In this document: piece by piece, positions 22,601 through 33,953 of the stretch
Layout: each line of letters starts with the position of its first letter
Position numbering within the stretch: position 1 is the stretch's first letter
Source of the DNA: Porpolomopsis calyptriformis
Lineage: Eukaryota > Basidiomycota > Agaricomycetes > Agaricales > Hygrophoraceae
Length of the DNA: 64,000 nucleotides
Direction of reading: 5' to 3'
Assembly: GCA_951640195.1 (NCBI GenBank)
Contig: OX621171.1
Coordinates: forward strand, 434,001-498,000
Made by a program: the position numbers and the translations under genes
Notes under the pieces: generated by a model
What the model was told of the DNA's origin: nothing
The model's database searches: none
Seen by the model: the letters and a program-made list of their open reading frames with translations, nothing else

Positions 22601-24570
22601 TCCTCCTCTTCCTCAACTATGATTCTGTAGTTATTTTGAGGCTCATCTGCCTCTTAGTCATTCCCTTTGATAGTGTCTTCTGCTACCATTTTGAATGCAT
22701 CCTCCCCCTCTTGAATAGTTGCCATTCAGGGCTTCCTAAAGTTGGGACATTTTGGATCAGTCACATAGTGGCCCAAACTTGCCACATGCGTAGCATTTTA
22801 CACCAGATGATCCTGTCTGGTTTTAATTATATACTAGTGCCTGCAGTGTCAGTCTACTTCCAGAACCACTTGGTTGATTTGGCAGTGGTCTGTAAGGCTG
22901 ACAATTGTCTGTTGGTCTATATGGTCTGTATGGACCTCATTTGTTAATATACTTATTGTACACTGGCTTCAAATACGACAGCATTTCTTTATTCATCATC
23001 TGATTTGTTGGCAGCTGCATATTTGCAGTTGCCTTTGGCTGACTGGTTACTCCAGATGTTGCCTTGCATCACTCATCATAGTAATACTTTATTTGAATAC
23101 TCTCTTTAACACATCAAGCCACTTTGAGAATTGTATCAAGTGACAAGGTTTCGGTGGTAATGCCTTTCTGGACAACTGCATCAGTTATCTGTGCAGGTAG
23201 ACCCAATAATAATTGGGTTTTGAACATATACAAGTCAGGCTCATGTATCACACATCCTCTGTACCTCTCGAGGTCATAGAAAAATCCTAAGACACCACCT
23301 TCTGTGGTGTACTTTCTCAAATAGAATTTCATTGTAGCATCCTGTATAGATGCTTCATGTATAAATCAGTTGTACAGTCTGGTTATAACCTCTTTGAATG
23401 TCCATCAGTGTTTCTGCCTAGACACGCTGTTGACATTGTCATTAAACCATTGTCTTGCTTTGCCTGCAAGATAAATAGCCATTAAAGTGATATACTCTGG
23501 CTCCACATTAGGTCTAGCATAGTTGGACAATTTCAACCAGCTCAAGAATGATTGAACCCACCCATTGAATTTCTCAATGTCCTCTTCACCACTATACTCT
23601 TTGGGAGTAGGCAGTTTAGGTGATGAGGTTTAGAAACTAGATAGGTTCCCTTTCAGTGGTTTGCCTACTTGTTCATCAATTAATTTATGATATTTATAAT
23701 GAATGTCTCCAAGGTAATCAGAGTGTCAATCTTTCCCCTCATATTTATGAGGTTTACAACTATGACTTCTATGTCATGTTATTGTTTTTGACATCTGTTT
23801 AGATGTTCTTTTACTACCATGTCTGGTAGCATCGGAGGGTTGATTTCTCAACTGATCACTTGCAGTGTCCATCATTTCACTACAATTGGACTCATCAGAA
23901 GAAGACGATCCTTGATCTGGGTTATCTGAATCACTATTATCTGACTGGTGATACCACCTTCTATCTGACGGCAGCCAGTGGTCTCATTTAGGCCACTTAT
24001 TTAGTCCTTCTGCCCATAAGTCTATGGTTTCTCTAGAATCATCAAAGGTGATGCCTTGGTCATCCAGGCCAGATCTTCTGTTTTCACAGATGTCACTATT
24101 TCTTAACCTTTGAATAGCCACTCTGTCCTTGAGTGTGAACATGCCTGGTCTCAAGGCTCCTTCATTTTCTTGTTCAAACAACCTAGTTTGGTTATTCTTC
24201 TTCTTACTTCCATGTTGATGTTTATCAACTTGATTAGCCACAGCATGCCATCTCTTATAGACAGAACTTGTCTTGTCTTCTTGTCAAGGATGGTGAAGCT
24301 CAGCTTCTACTTGTTGAAGAAGTTTGTCTTCTTCATCCCTATCTAGATGAATGGTTGTATCTGTCTTATTTTGATGGGTGTTGTTGATATTCTTATGCAC
24401 CATAACCTTATTAAGGTTGTTGGCTAGCTTCATGAATTCCTCACAATTAATTCCATCTATTCTAGTCTGAATGAGTATATTGACTTGGTCAACTACATTG
24501 GAGAGTGTCTTGCTTAATGCCTGGCAATTCTGCAGGTGCTTTTCTTGTCATCTCTTACAACATGTAATAG
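22601..24570 (-). pseudogene. Element G Gag
   Basis: Minus-strand coding starts near 24570 with a helical region (NCQALSKTLSNVVDQV..) and includes 24241-23984, a capsid body around 23700-23114 (a run with LEWCVIHEPDLY-like and LLGLPAQITDAVV motifs) and a probable zinc knuckle near 22790. Many stops are present. Confidence 0.6.
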
Positions 24571-24590
24571 TTGACATCTGACTAGGTGTG

Positions 24591-25379
24591 GGCGACAGGT
24601 CTCATCACTCATCTTGGTTGTCTATTTCATTACAATATAATAGATTCAACATTTAATGAACATATGCTTATTCATTCAAGTTTCATGATAAGGAAGGGTT
24701 TCCTGTCCTTGTTTGACCCTCTGTGAGGGTCTGCATTAAAGTATTAAGTGTAGGGTTAATAGTCATGCTTACTCACCAACTTGTTGTCAGCGACGAATCC
24801 TCTCTTTCTGTGAGTTGGGAACTGCTATCATCTAAGTTGGCACAATGTCTTCATTCACTCTGAGGTGAATTTATAGCTGTTGATAGCTGTCTTCGGGTGT
24901 TGCTGAGGTTGTGACATGGCACACCTGAATCAATGACAGCACTCATCTATGCTATTCCAAGGTCATCGTCATCAGGCAGTTTGCCTTGTGAATTGTATGC
25001 TGTTGAGGCCTGCATGATTCAAGTCTTCATGTGGGTCTTCATCATTGACAAAGGCTATGTTATCAACAGGGAAGCTTTTTCAATCAAAAGTTGATTTACA
25101 CAGATATTCTACAATTTCTTATGGATGTGCAAAAAAGTGTAAGGGTTGGGGATAAGTTATCACACTTTGCTCAATACCAGGATATGCACAGAACTAATGT
25201 ATTGGGGCAATCTGGTATAAGTGGGAGTGGGATGTAAACTTATTGTTTACCTAAGCATAACCAGTACTTAAGGTATCTGGTACAAATAAGTACAAACACA
25301 GGTTGGTAGCTGTATGTAACAGATCTGTTATACAGAGGAGCTACCCACACCTTCTACTTCATGTAAGATATCACTTGCA
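24591..25379. other. No gene seen; possible G leader or LTR
   Basis: AT-rich sequence without a convincing reading frame on either strand. Position suggests it may contain the leader and 5' LTR of G, but I could not define TG...CA borders or a primer site. Confidence 0.3.
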
Positions 25380-25660
25380 CTCTGGACTGTATTCGCTGAA
25401 GGCATTGATGACATTGCCTGAGCTTGAGCTGATTGGCTCTGAGAGGTATGGGTGGTGAGGTTTAGTTAGATAGATAGGATCTTCACAGTCGAGGGAGTAG
25501 AGGTGGAGGCATTGGAGGGGTGTTACTGCTACTAGCAGGAGCATTGTTGAGGGCTGACACTGTGGAAGAAAGGGCAGAGTGCAGTGGTGACATAGGGTAC
25601 TACCTGCTTAATGCCAGAGGGCAGAGAAGTACACTAAGATTAATCACTACCCAGACCAGG
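25380..25660 (-). pseudogene. N-terminal fragment of a second DIRS-like gag-type gene
   Basis: The minus frame begins near 25600 with a MSPLHSALSSTV-type start resembling the beginning of the gag-like gene at 1-2100. It is Ser/Pro-rich and soon broken by stops. Confidence 0.4.
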
Positions 25661-25696
25661 TCTGAGGAGAAGCAGAGGAAATAGTGTAACGTACAA

Positions 25697-25800
25697 CACA
25701 TAAGCTGCTTGCTGCACTAGATGGTGGTTGGGAAGTAAGGGCCCTCTACATCACAAGTCCAGCACTATTCTGTCTGCCTCACTTTACTAGGCAGGAGTTG
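25697..25800. repeat. Terminal-type repeat of the DIRS-like family, copy 2
   Basis: Same orientation and sequence family as 2146-2240. It lies between the end of a tyrosine recombinase gene (26110) and the start of a gag-type fragment (25600). Confidence 0.5.
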
Positions 25801-26109
25801 AATATAGAAAATCATTGATCACATTCTTGTTTATTAATAATAATAATAGTTCGCGAATGGTGATTACAATTTTCTTAGGGTTGGGGGAAAAATTTGGGTA
25901 CATTATGAGTGTTTCTGGACACTTGAGACAAGGAGAATAAATGAAGAAGGATTAAGAATAAGAGTGGGTACCTAAATTTTTGAGCATGTTGAGGTGGTCC
26001 AAGACATAGGAGGGTTATAGAGGACAAAGCAACCTCTCATTGCAGAGAAAAACACACATCAAGTCTGGAGAGACCTGACAACCCCAAGCTATGTGATGAG
26101 ATGATTTTT

Positions 26110-27171
26110 TTACTTCAGATTATAACATTTTTGATAGGAAGATATAGCAGCTGAGAGGGTGTTAATATGCATGTTGAATGTGGGTGAGGAGGTGAAGAGA
26201 GGGAGAATAGCTTCAATTCTCCTCCAGTACTCTAGGAATGATCTGGAGTGCCATTGACCTTGGGTGGCTACAATATCTGGTGGAACACCAGAGAGAAGTA
26301 AGTGAGAGGCACCACCTATGTGGAAGCTGTGACCCATCATTTCAGGTAGTCCATGTTGTTTCTAGATGGTGTTGCAGCACTTGAGGAACCAGGTTTGGGT
26401 CATCAGGGACTAGTATCCACAGGAGGTAGAGTAAGCGAATAGTGGGGCATGACTAGGGATTTCATCTGATACTGATAGGTGAAGTTTGAGAGCTATGAGT
26501 GGACAAGAGGGGTTAGCATGGGAGGTAATAGAAATATCTGCACCCTCGTTGAGTGTGGTTTTTGTCCAGGGGATATGAAGTGTGGCAAAGTTGATATTGT
26601 TGATTTTGGAGAAGGATATTGTAGTGGATTAAGCAACATGTTTGTTGGGCTCAATGGTTGATGGGGTTGTTATAAGTAATTCTCCTAGATGGCAGCAAGA
26701 CCAGAAGGCTATGGTTGCAATGGCCCATATGGAGATGTCATGGGTGTTGGAGAAGTCTAAGCCAGATTTCAGGGGGTAAAAATGCTCCAGGGTAACTGGT
26801 GGCCATTTCTTGTAATAGGAGTTGCTTGGTGTGAGTTTTTGCACACCTTTCTTAACTTGCAAAAGGATTTCTCTACCGAACCATGGTGTACCATGGAGAA
26901 TATGCCAGAAGTGAAGGCTAGCTAGCCATGTGTCAATGGTTGAGCCAGAGAGGTGACCTGCAGCATCTGCTGTGAAGAGGGAGAGTAGGTCCTCTGAAGC
27001 TAGCATGCAGAGTTCTTCTGGGATGTTGAGATTGTCACAGAATTGCGTGAATCTGAGTAGACCTGAACTATAGCTGGAATGTGGGGAGACATCTAGTAAG
27101 GAGGTTAAGACTTCATGTCTTTTAGCTAGGGTGGTATGTGGAAAGGTGGATTGAAGGGCTAGATTGGTCAA
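26110..27171 (-). pseudogene. DIRS-type tyrosine recombinase
   Basis: The N-terminal core-binding part is at 27171-26629 (LLRFTQFCDNLNIP, LSGSTIDTWLASLHFWH, then AFWSCCHLGELL, where the first catalytic Arg is expected at the position reading His). The C-terminal part at 26340-26110 carries GHSFHIGGASHLLLSGVPPDIV and a GQWHSRSFLEYWRRI stretch, the H-x-x-R region with the Arg changed to His and the following box II. Loss of both Arg residues (CGN to CAN changes) makes it inactive. The family integrates cDNA circles by recombination instead of an integrase. Confidence 0.85.
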
Positions 27172-27419
27172 TATTGAGTGTGGAGAGAGCTATGAATTTA
27201 ATTGATCAGTGGCTAGAACATGGGGACAGAATATAGAGGGGTTGATTGCATTCTTTTAGCAGGGTTTGCAAGGTTTTCAATGACAAGTTTGGGGTGTGGG
27301 TGGATTAGATGTATGTTGGGTAGGAGGTCAAATGGCGGATTGTGGATTGGGAAATAGTGCAATGAGTTTTCTTATTTCATCATGGATATTGATATTGGCA
27401 AGTAATTGGTTGAGAGACA

Positions 27420-27860
27420 TTGTTAATGACAGAGAAGAAAATGGAGAGAGTATGGGTCAGAGATGTGTGGTGGAGGTAAATGATGGTGTGTGGAAGGAAG
27501 AAGACCTCTGGAAATGGGGTCAGCAAGATTGGTGGAGGATTCTACATAGACTAGTTGAATAGAGAGATTTGCAGAATCTAGTGACTTCTCAGTATGACAT
27601 CTTACTAGATTGATTTCAAAATTTTGGGAGTAGCCATTTTGAAAGGCACCAATGATGCCCATGTTGTGACTTCAAATGAGGATGTGGAGATTGTGTTGAT
27701 TTTGAGTGATAAGTGAGCTGATTACAAGTTTGATAGCAACTGCTTCAAGCTAGCCAATGTTCCTCCAGCAACAATCCCAGCCAGCAAGGAGACTCCAAGC
27801 ATCCCAATAATTACCTATGCATATGCAAATACCCCAGTCAGTGGAGGAATCAACCCATAT
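27420..27860 (-). pseudogene. DIRS-type RNase H region
   Basis: Between RT and recombinase the minus frame 27662-27423 has GAFQNGYSQNFEINL and YVESSTNLADPISRGLLP, typical of the RNase H end of fungal DIRS elements. Stops separate it from its neighbours. Confidence 0.75.
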
Positions 27861-28001
27861 GTGAAGATTAGTTAATGATTGGGTTGGAGAGAGAGATCTT
27901 GAGAAGGTGGGATTTTCAAGTGCATGTGACCACTACTTGAGATCAGTGATGAGTGAGGGAGGGGGGTAGTGAGGGGTGAATTTGTTAGGGAAGGACATTA
28001 G

Positions 28002-28600
28002 CTATGAGAATATATTGGAGAGGTATAAGTAACCACATAAGTGGACAAAGGCGAGATGAGAAAGAGAGCTGCAGATTTTTTGCACATCTTTTTTGAGTAC
28101 TTTATATGCAGTGCAGTTGGTGAGAAAAAGAGATAGATGTGAGAGATGTTTGATGCATTTATTTTTGGGGATTGATACTATCTTGAGTAATAGATCCCAA
28201 AGAAAGCTGAGGTATGGGAAGGTGAGACTGAAGTCCTGGCCTTTCTCTTTGTGCCATAGGATGCCTAGTGGTGAGATGATGTGCTTGAGGTAAGGAAGAT
28301 CATAGTCATATTGGAGGGAAGGGAATTCAATTGAGCAATAAGAGCTAGAGACTAAAGGAAAGTGAAATATCACAAAGTCATCTACCCATTTAATTATGGG
28401 ATGGATGTTTAGGCTGTGTAGGAAGTCGACCATGGCATCAGCCACTTCTCCTTGGAGGCCATAAGCTGAGGCTGCACCGAAGGGTACATTGTGATTAATA
28501 AAAAAGAGATTATGGAAGTAAACAATGTTGAATCTTTTGTGGTTCAGTTTGATTGGAATTGTATGATAGGCTCCTTCTATGTCCATGCATACTGCCTAGG
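28002..28600 (-). pseudogene. DIRS-type reverse transcriptase
   Basis: The minus frame 28586-28002 has MDIEGAYHTIPI, PFGAASAYGLQGEVADAMVD and IKWVDDFVIF, with the catalytic VDD pair intact, then LGILWHKEKGQDF. This is the RT class found with tyrosine recombinases. RT, RNase H and recombinase follow in the normal order on one strand, so 26110-28600 is one element. Confidence 0.85.
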
Positions 28601-28692
28601 CACTGACTAGGGCAGAGGAGACCTGATGAAGAATTGTGTTAGATGATGTCATAGTATTATAGTGCATTCAAGCAAGACATGGCTCACAAAGC

Positions 28693-29104
28693 TGTCACAG
28701 ATATAAATTTTCCTTCTCTCTCTATGTTTGTCCTTGTAGTTTAGTTGGATTCCTCTTATCTTCCTTGGGATTCCCCACAATTACACCATGGGATTCCCTA
28801 TAGCCTTATCTTTTTCATTTGCCTCAAGTAGGATATATTTCATTTCCAACTACATATTTTTCATCCCTTCACATGCTCCAAGTCTTCTTATCATATTTAT
28901 CTTTTACTCACGACATGTATTCCTCATGTAACACTGACTCATCCACAGTAGCATAGTCAGTATATAAACTCATAGTTAGTCATACTCAGACCTTAAGTCT
29001 GATTCCTCATTAGCTACCCCAATAACTAGGACTTGAGACTCATATCATCATCTAGGACACAGCACCTGAAGTAAAACCATCTTGACAATAACCAGTTTAT
29101 AACA
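28693..29104 (+). repeat. Element C 5' LTR (412 bp) with self-primer
   Basis: TGTCACAG...TTATAACA, same length as the LTRs of A and in opposite orientation. A TATATAAA box lies near 28961, AAGTCTGATTC about 34 bp after it, and GAATCAGACTT right after the LTR (29106-29116), the same self-priming layout as A. Confidence 0.88.
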
Positions 29105-31010
29105 AGAATCAGACTTCTTTCTTGCTCTCTCCTCTTTACTTGATCCACCCTTGCTTTCACACTGGATGATGAAGAAGATTTCTACTATTCCTCTAAGCAA
29201 AATCCTCTTTCTCAATCACTTTACTCACAAACTCAAATCTTCCCAGACCCAAATGAAGAAGCTAGTCAAGCTTCCCCCTTACCAAGTACCTCACAAACTC
29301 TAGGAAGAACTTGAAGTGAAACAACCCAATTACTCGCTGCTGCCTAGTCACAATGTCCCATCACTCCCCCTTCAATCAGATATCAACCCTTCCTGTTCCA
29401 ATAACATACTCAACCATCTTCACCTTTAACCACACCCTCACCTTCATCTTCACCACCACCAATAGGTTCTCATGCTAATCCCCCTCCTCCCAACCTCAGT
29501 GACATTCTCATAGTTATGAATGACTTGCAGAGAGAAATGGCTGCTCTCCAGGCTGCTAATACACAGCAGGTAACAGAGATTCAAAACCTTAATCAACAAC
29601 TTGCCGCCCAAGCTTAGCCTTAGCCCCCACTGCAACCTCAACCTCATTGAGATTAAGATGGCTAAACTAGACAAATTCACTAGTCAACAGCAGGACATCA
29701 ACAAATTTATCAATAGCTGTGAATTGTATTTTATAGGAAAACTGTACCACAACAAACACAAGATTCCCTTTGCCCTTTCCTTTATGAAAGGGACCATGGC
29801 CCAAACCTAGGCTGAAAAGGAGATCAATGATATGAGAGCTGTGAACTGGACAGGCCCAACTACCACTTGGGCCACATTCATTACTTGATTCGAATCTACA
29901 TTCAAAGGGATCAACAGACAGTCTTATGCATCAAGAATCTCTGACAGGGAAAGAAGACTATAACCTGCACTTTGGTGCTTTACAGATTGACACCAGTTTC
30001 AACAATGCCACCCTCATTGACCTTTACTAAGCTAGACTCAATAGCGAGTTTATTGAATTTGTTTACCAACTCCCTGCCATCCCTACCACCCTCCAAGAAT
30101 AGAAGGACATGACAACATGTTACCAACACCAGAAAGACATTTTAGCCTCACAGAAACAGTCCTCCATGTCCTGACCCCAATACTCCAATCCCTTTCCTGC
30201 CCAAGGATCAACCGTGGCTGCAATGGTAACCTGTCAAATGTCAGCAGCCCCCACTGTTAGAGATATATTTTTTCTTTTTCCTTTGCTCATCTATTCCTAT
30301 TTACATCAGACAGTTTACATTAATAACCACTTAGCCACACAAGCCCCGCTTAGTAATAGAAGGTGACTAAGCCATATCTATATTTAGTCTACCATTACTC
30401 TCCTTATCTACATGACTCATCCATAGTTGTTACAACTCACATGTAGTCAGTATGACTCATACTCAGCTAGTATATAAAGCTAGCAGTAGATAGACTTAGG
30501 ATAAGTCTGTTTCTTTCATTTAACACCCCCAATCAGTGGTCTGCTAACCCTTTAAAACCCTACACCCAGAGCCTGAAGTAAAACCTTGCGATCAATCCTA
30601 GACTGCCATCTAACACCCACTGTCAAAAGAGAAGAGTCTTCCTCTTCTACCCTTATGATCCCACACAGAAACTGCTATGCCTGTGGCTAACCTGGACATT
30701 TTGCGAATGCATGTCCCAGCCAAGTTGCGAGTAATGAGATGAATTTATCCAATACCTCTTCCTCACATTGAGGAGGATATTATCGAGGCAGAGGAGGTTA
30801 CTGAGGATGAGGATGAGGATGAGGCTGAGACATATGTGTTATTACTACTGAGCCCAAGATGGAGAACATCAGCTCACCTGCTACACTGGCAATGAGCGAG
30901 ACTCCATCAGATATGGCAAAATGTGGGATATGCAATTGGTTGGATAATCAAAAGAAGAGGCTGGCAATGGACTTGAAGTCCCAGGGTTTTTTAAAGGTTC
31001 AGATGATTTG
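29105..31010 (+). pseudogene. Element C Gag, split by solo LTR J1
   Basis: Leader-coded N-terminus (about 29160-29480), a coiled-coil stretch (MNDLQREMAALQAANTQQ at about 29518), the capsid start KMAKLDKFT (29655), and the capsid body to 30254. It resumes after J1 at 30616 with a zinc knuckle NCYACG-PGHFANAC (about 30670-30720) whose one Gln codon is TAA. It ends with KSQGF near 30990 at a GGGTTTTTTA slippery-type site. The J1 target duplication is CCCAC. Confidence 0.85.
30255..30615 (+). mobile_element. Solo LTR J1 (361 bp)
   Basis: TGTTAGAGATAT...CATCTAACA with CCCAC on both sides (30250-30254 and 30616-30620), inside the gag of C. A TATATAAAG box lies near 30470. It matches J2 (50253-50600) over its full length in the same orientation. 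Confidence 0.93.
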
Positions 31011-31565
31011 CTCAATGTTACAGACCATACCACTCAATGTACCATTACCCTATGCAATCTATTTCAAATTCTTGGTGCTATTGAAAAGGGTAATTTATTA
31101 CTTACAATGGACATTTGGATCAAAGCTTCAGATACTAGCCGACATGTCCCTGCTCTGTGTCTTATTGATAGCAGAGCTTCTGGAAACTTTATGGATGAGA
31201 CCTTCACAACTTATCTTGAATTTGCTCTTTTGGATTTGGAAACCCCAATCTCTATACAGAATGCTGATGGGTCAGAGAACTGAGGAGGCCCAATCGTTTT
31301 TGACACTGATATCTGGATAGAAGCTCCTGGTGGACACATTGAAAGGATCAATTTGGAAGTGCCTAACCTCAGATCCAAGATTGATATTATCCTCAGCTAC
31401 CCATAGCTGAGAGCTCAAAACCCTAGTATCAATTGGGAAAAGTCAACACTGGCTCTCAGAGGCAAAGAGACTTCTCATTAGTATTGTAGTGGTGAAGCAG
31501 AGCCCTCTGAGGTAGAATTGGTCTCACTGGAAATTACAAGTATTTCAAAATTGGATGAAGCTTGA
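31008..31565 (+). pseudogene. Element C protease
   Basis: CLIDSRASGNFMDE marks the active site; Gly of D-S-G reads Arg. The -1 frame relative to gag is retained. It ends with a TGA at 31563-31565 at the exact position where element A also has a TGA before RT. Confidence 0.8.
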
Positions 31566-32635
31566 GCCAGCATAGTGGAAGAAGATATGTGAAAGTTTGT
31601 ATGAGAGGTCTATTGGAAGGACTATGCTAGTGTCTTTTCCAAGGAGTCCTTCAATTTCCTTCCACTGCATTCCAAGTTCAATCATGTCATTGACCTTAGA
31701 GATGATTTCATACCCCAAACTGACATGGTTTATCTGATGTCCCCTCAAGAGAAAGAATTCCTGAGAAAGCTTTTAGACAAAAATGTAGCTACTGGACAAA
31801 TATTCAAAGGATCATTGCCTCAAGCTGCTCCCTTTTTCTTAGGAAAGAAAGCTGAAGAAATCAATGCAAAGGGACAAGATGCTGGATACAGACCAATTGA
31901 AAACTACCATTATTTGAACCACTTTACAGTTCCCAACTGCTATCCCCTGCCACTCTTGCATCAAATTGTTCAACAACCAAAGTTACAATCTGCCACATTG
32001 TTCACAGTTGTGGACATCCAATGGGGATTTAACAATATTTGAATCAAGGAAGGCAATAAATGGAAAGCCGCTTTCAACACAGTTGAAGGACTTTTTGTCC
32101 CAAGAGTGATGTTCTTTGGTCTATGAAACTCTCTAGCTATGTTCCAATGGATGATCAATATGCAATTTGCTGAAGTGCTAAAATCAGGTTGCATCTTCAT
32201 CTATATTGACAACATTCTCATCTGCAGAGATGATCTAGAAGAACTGCATTACTGGATGTTCAAAACCCTTGATATCATGAAGAAATACAAACTCTCCTGT
32301 AAACACATCAAATGTCAATTCGAGAAGGAAGAGGTGATCTATCTGGGAATGACCTTGTCAAAAGGTTATATTGGAACCAATCCCAAGAAGGTCAAAGCCA
32401 TAGTTGAATGGCCTGAACCTTGAACTATTAAACAACTTTAATCCTTTCTTGGAAGCACAAATTTCTGGAGAAAGTACATCAAGGACTTTTCAAAAATTGC
32501 TCAACCTCTTAACCAATTACTCCGCAAAGATACCATTTGGGAATAGACCCCTGAATGATAATGCACCTTTGATTATTTAAAGCACTCCTTCATGAATACC
32601 CCTGTCCTTGAATTGCCAGACCAAGACCTGCCATA
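31566..32635 (+). pseudogene. Element C reverse transcriptase and RNase H start
   Basis: Frames include EEDM..KFV, FNFLPLHSKFNHVIDL, an AAPFFLGKKAEEINAKGQDAG stretch, VVDIQWGFNN, FIYIDNILICRDD (YIDN, second Asp lost) and LSKGYIGTNPKKVKAI, ending at LPDQDLPY where B is inserted. Several TGA/TAA codons break it. Confidence 0.85.
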
Positions 32636-33023
32636 TGTTATAAACTGGTTGCTGTCAAGACAGTTTTACTTCTGGGTGCTCTGTCCAAGATGATGATGAT
32701 GGTCTCAAGTCCTAGTTATTGGGGTGTCTAACAAGGAATCAGACTTAAGGTCTGAGTATGACTAACTGGGTGTTTATATACTGACTATGCTACTGTGGAT
32801 GAGTCAGTGTTACAATGAGGAATACATGTGGTAAGTAAAAGATAAGCATGATAACAATGCAGAGCATGTGAAAGAATGAAACATAAGTAGTCAGAAATGA
32901 AATATATCCTACTTTAGGTAAATGAAAAAGATAAGAGTATGGGGAATCCCAAGCAAGATAAGATGAGTCCAACTAACTACAATGACAAACATAGAGAGAG
33001 AAGGAAAAATTACATCCATAACA
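32636..33023 (-). repeat. Element B 3' LTR
   Basis: 388 bp, TGTTATAAAC...CATAACA. It lacks the about 23-bp piece that the other LTR has around 38690. Confidence 0.9.
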
Positions 33024-33057
33024 TACACCTTGCTTCTCAGGAAATTCGACCTGAATT

Positions 33058-33775
33058 TCAAACTTGGGTGATATCAGTCATTTCGTTCTCTAAGGCCTGA
33101 GTCTGGATTTCCTCAGTAGCGGGGGCCTTGATGGCCACTGAGAGGGAAGTGATGGGATCAACTTCCAAGGTCAGCTGGGTGGGGGAGGGAATAGCAGTGA
33201 TGCTGTCATTGTCATCTGGGTATTCTAAATTGAGGTCAATGGGGTATTTGACCAATTTTCCGTATTCGATGAGAGTCTCCCTCATTGCAAGATCTTGTTG
33301 CGTCAAGCCCTTGATGGCTTGACAATCTTCCAGCATATGGGAAATGAGGGTGCGGGTAGTAGCATTCCCACAATCAATCCAGTTTCATTTCTTCTCTTGC
33401 TTGAGTGTCCAGAGCTTGCATTCAAGCACGTCATGACTGTCCTTCCAAAATATAATCCATTTCTCCATCAACTTCAACTCTGCCTTTGTTGCTGTTAACT
33501 CTGCTTGCAACTCATGATTCTATTGTCTGAGGCTTTCATTATTGATGTTCAGATAGGTGATAGTGATGTTGGGGTCTTCTGGGGGAGGAGTTGCTTCGTT
33601 GCCAAAAAGATCAGCAGCAGTCAAGTGACATTGTCAGCGTAGTTGTCTAGAGATGGGGATGGCAGTAGTGGAGGAGGGACCAGGGGTAGGGGAACAGGTG
33701 CAAGGAGAGGGGATTCATCCTTGATAACAGGTAGTGATTTGACAGTCAGGTTGGGTATGAGTGGTGGGCATTTTC
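33058..33775 (-). pseudogene. Element B third ORF
   Basis: Homologue of the third ORF in A. It reads from MPTTHTQPD near 33775 through a coiled-coil stretch (ELQAELTATKAELKLMEKW) to KQEKK, then TGA (33387-33385), then continues in the same frame to the terminal TQV at 33058. The TGA is in the same position as in A and C. Confidence 0.7.
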
Positions 33776-33953
33776 AAATGATAGTACTATGATGTTGATG
33801 ATTTGGCTTAGTGGTTTAGACTGTTGACAAGAGGTGTCATTGAGAGTGGGGAAAAGATTGGATGGAGTTGTATCAACGACTCTGAGTTTATAAGCACCAC
33901 TTGGATCTAAAAATAAAGTAACAAAATGGATAGCCAGAATGATGCCAAATGAG

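Larger units (their letters stand above)
17627..24590 (-). mobile_element. Element G: decayed Ty3/gypsy retrotransposon
   Basis: Minus-strand order is gag (about 24570-22600), protease (22593-21898), RT (about 21700-20606), E2 insertion (20605-18910), RNase H (18909-18610) and integrase (18389-17627), cut by the LTR of H. It belongs to a different gypsy lineage from A and D. No LTR of G is clearly identified, although 24591-25379 may contain its leader and 5' LTR. Confidence 0.8.
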
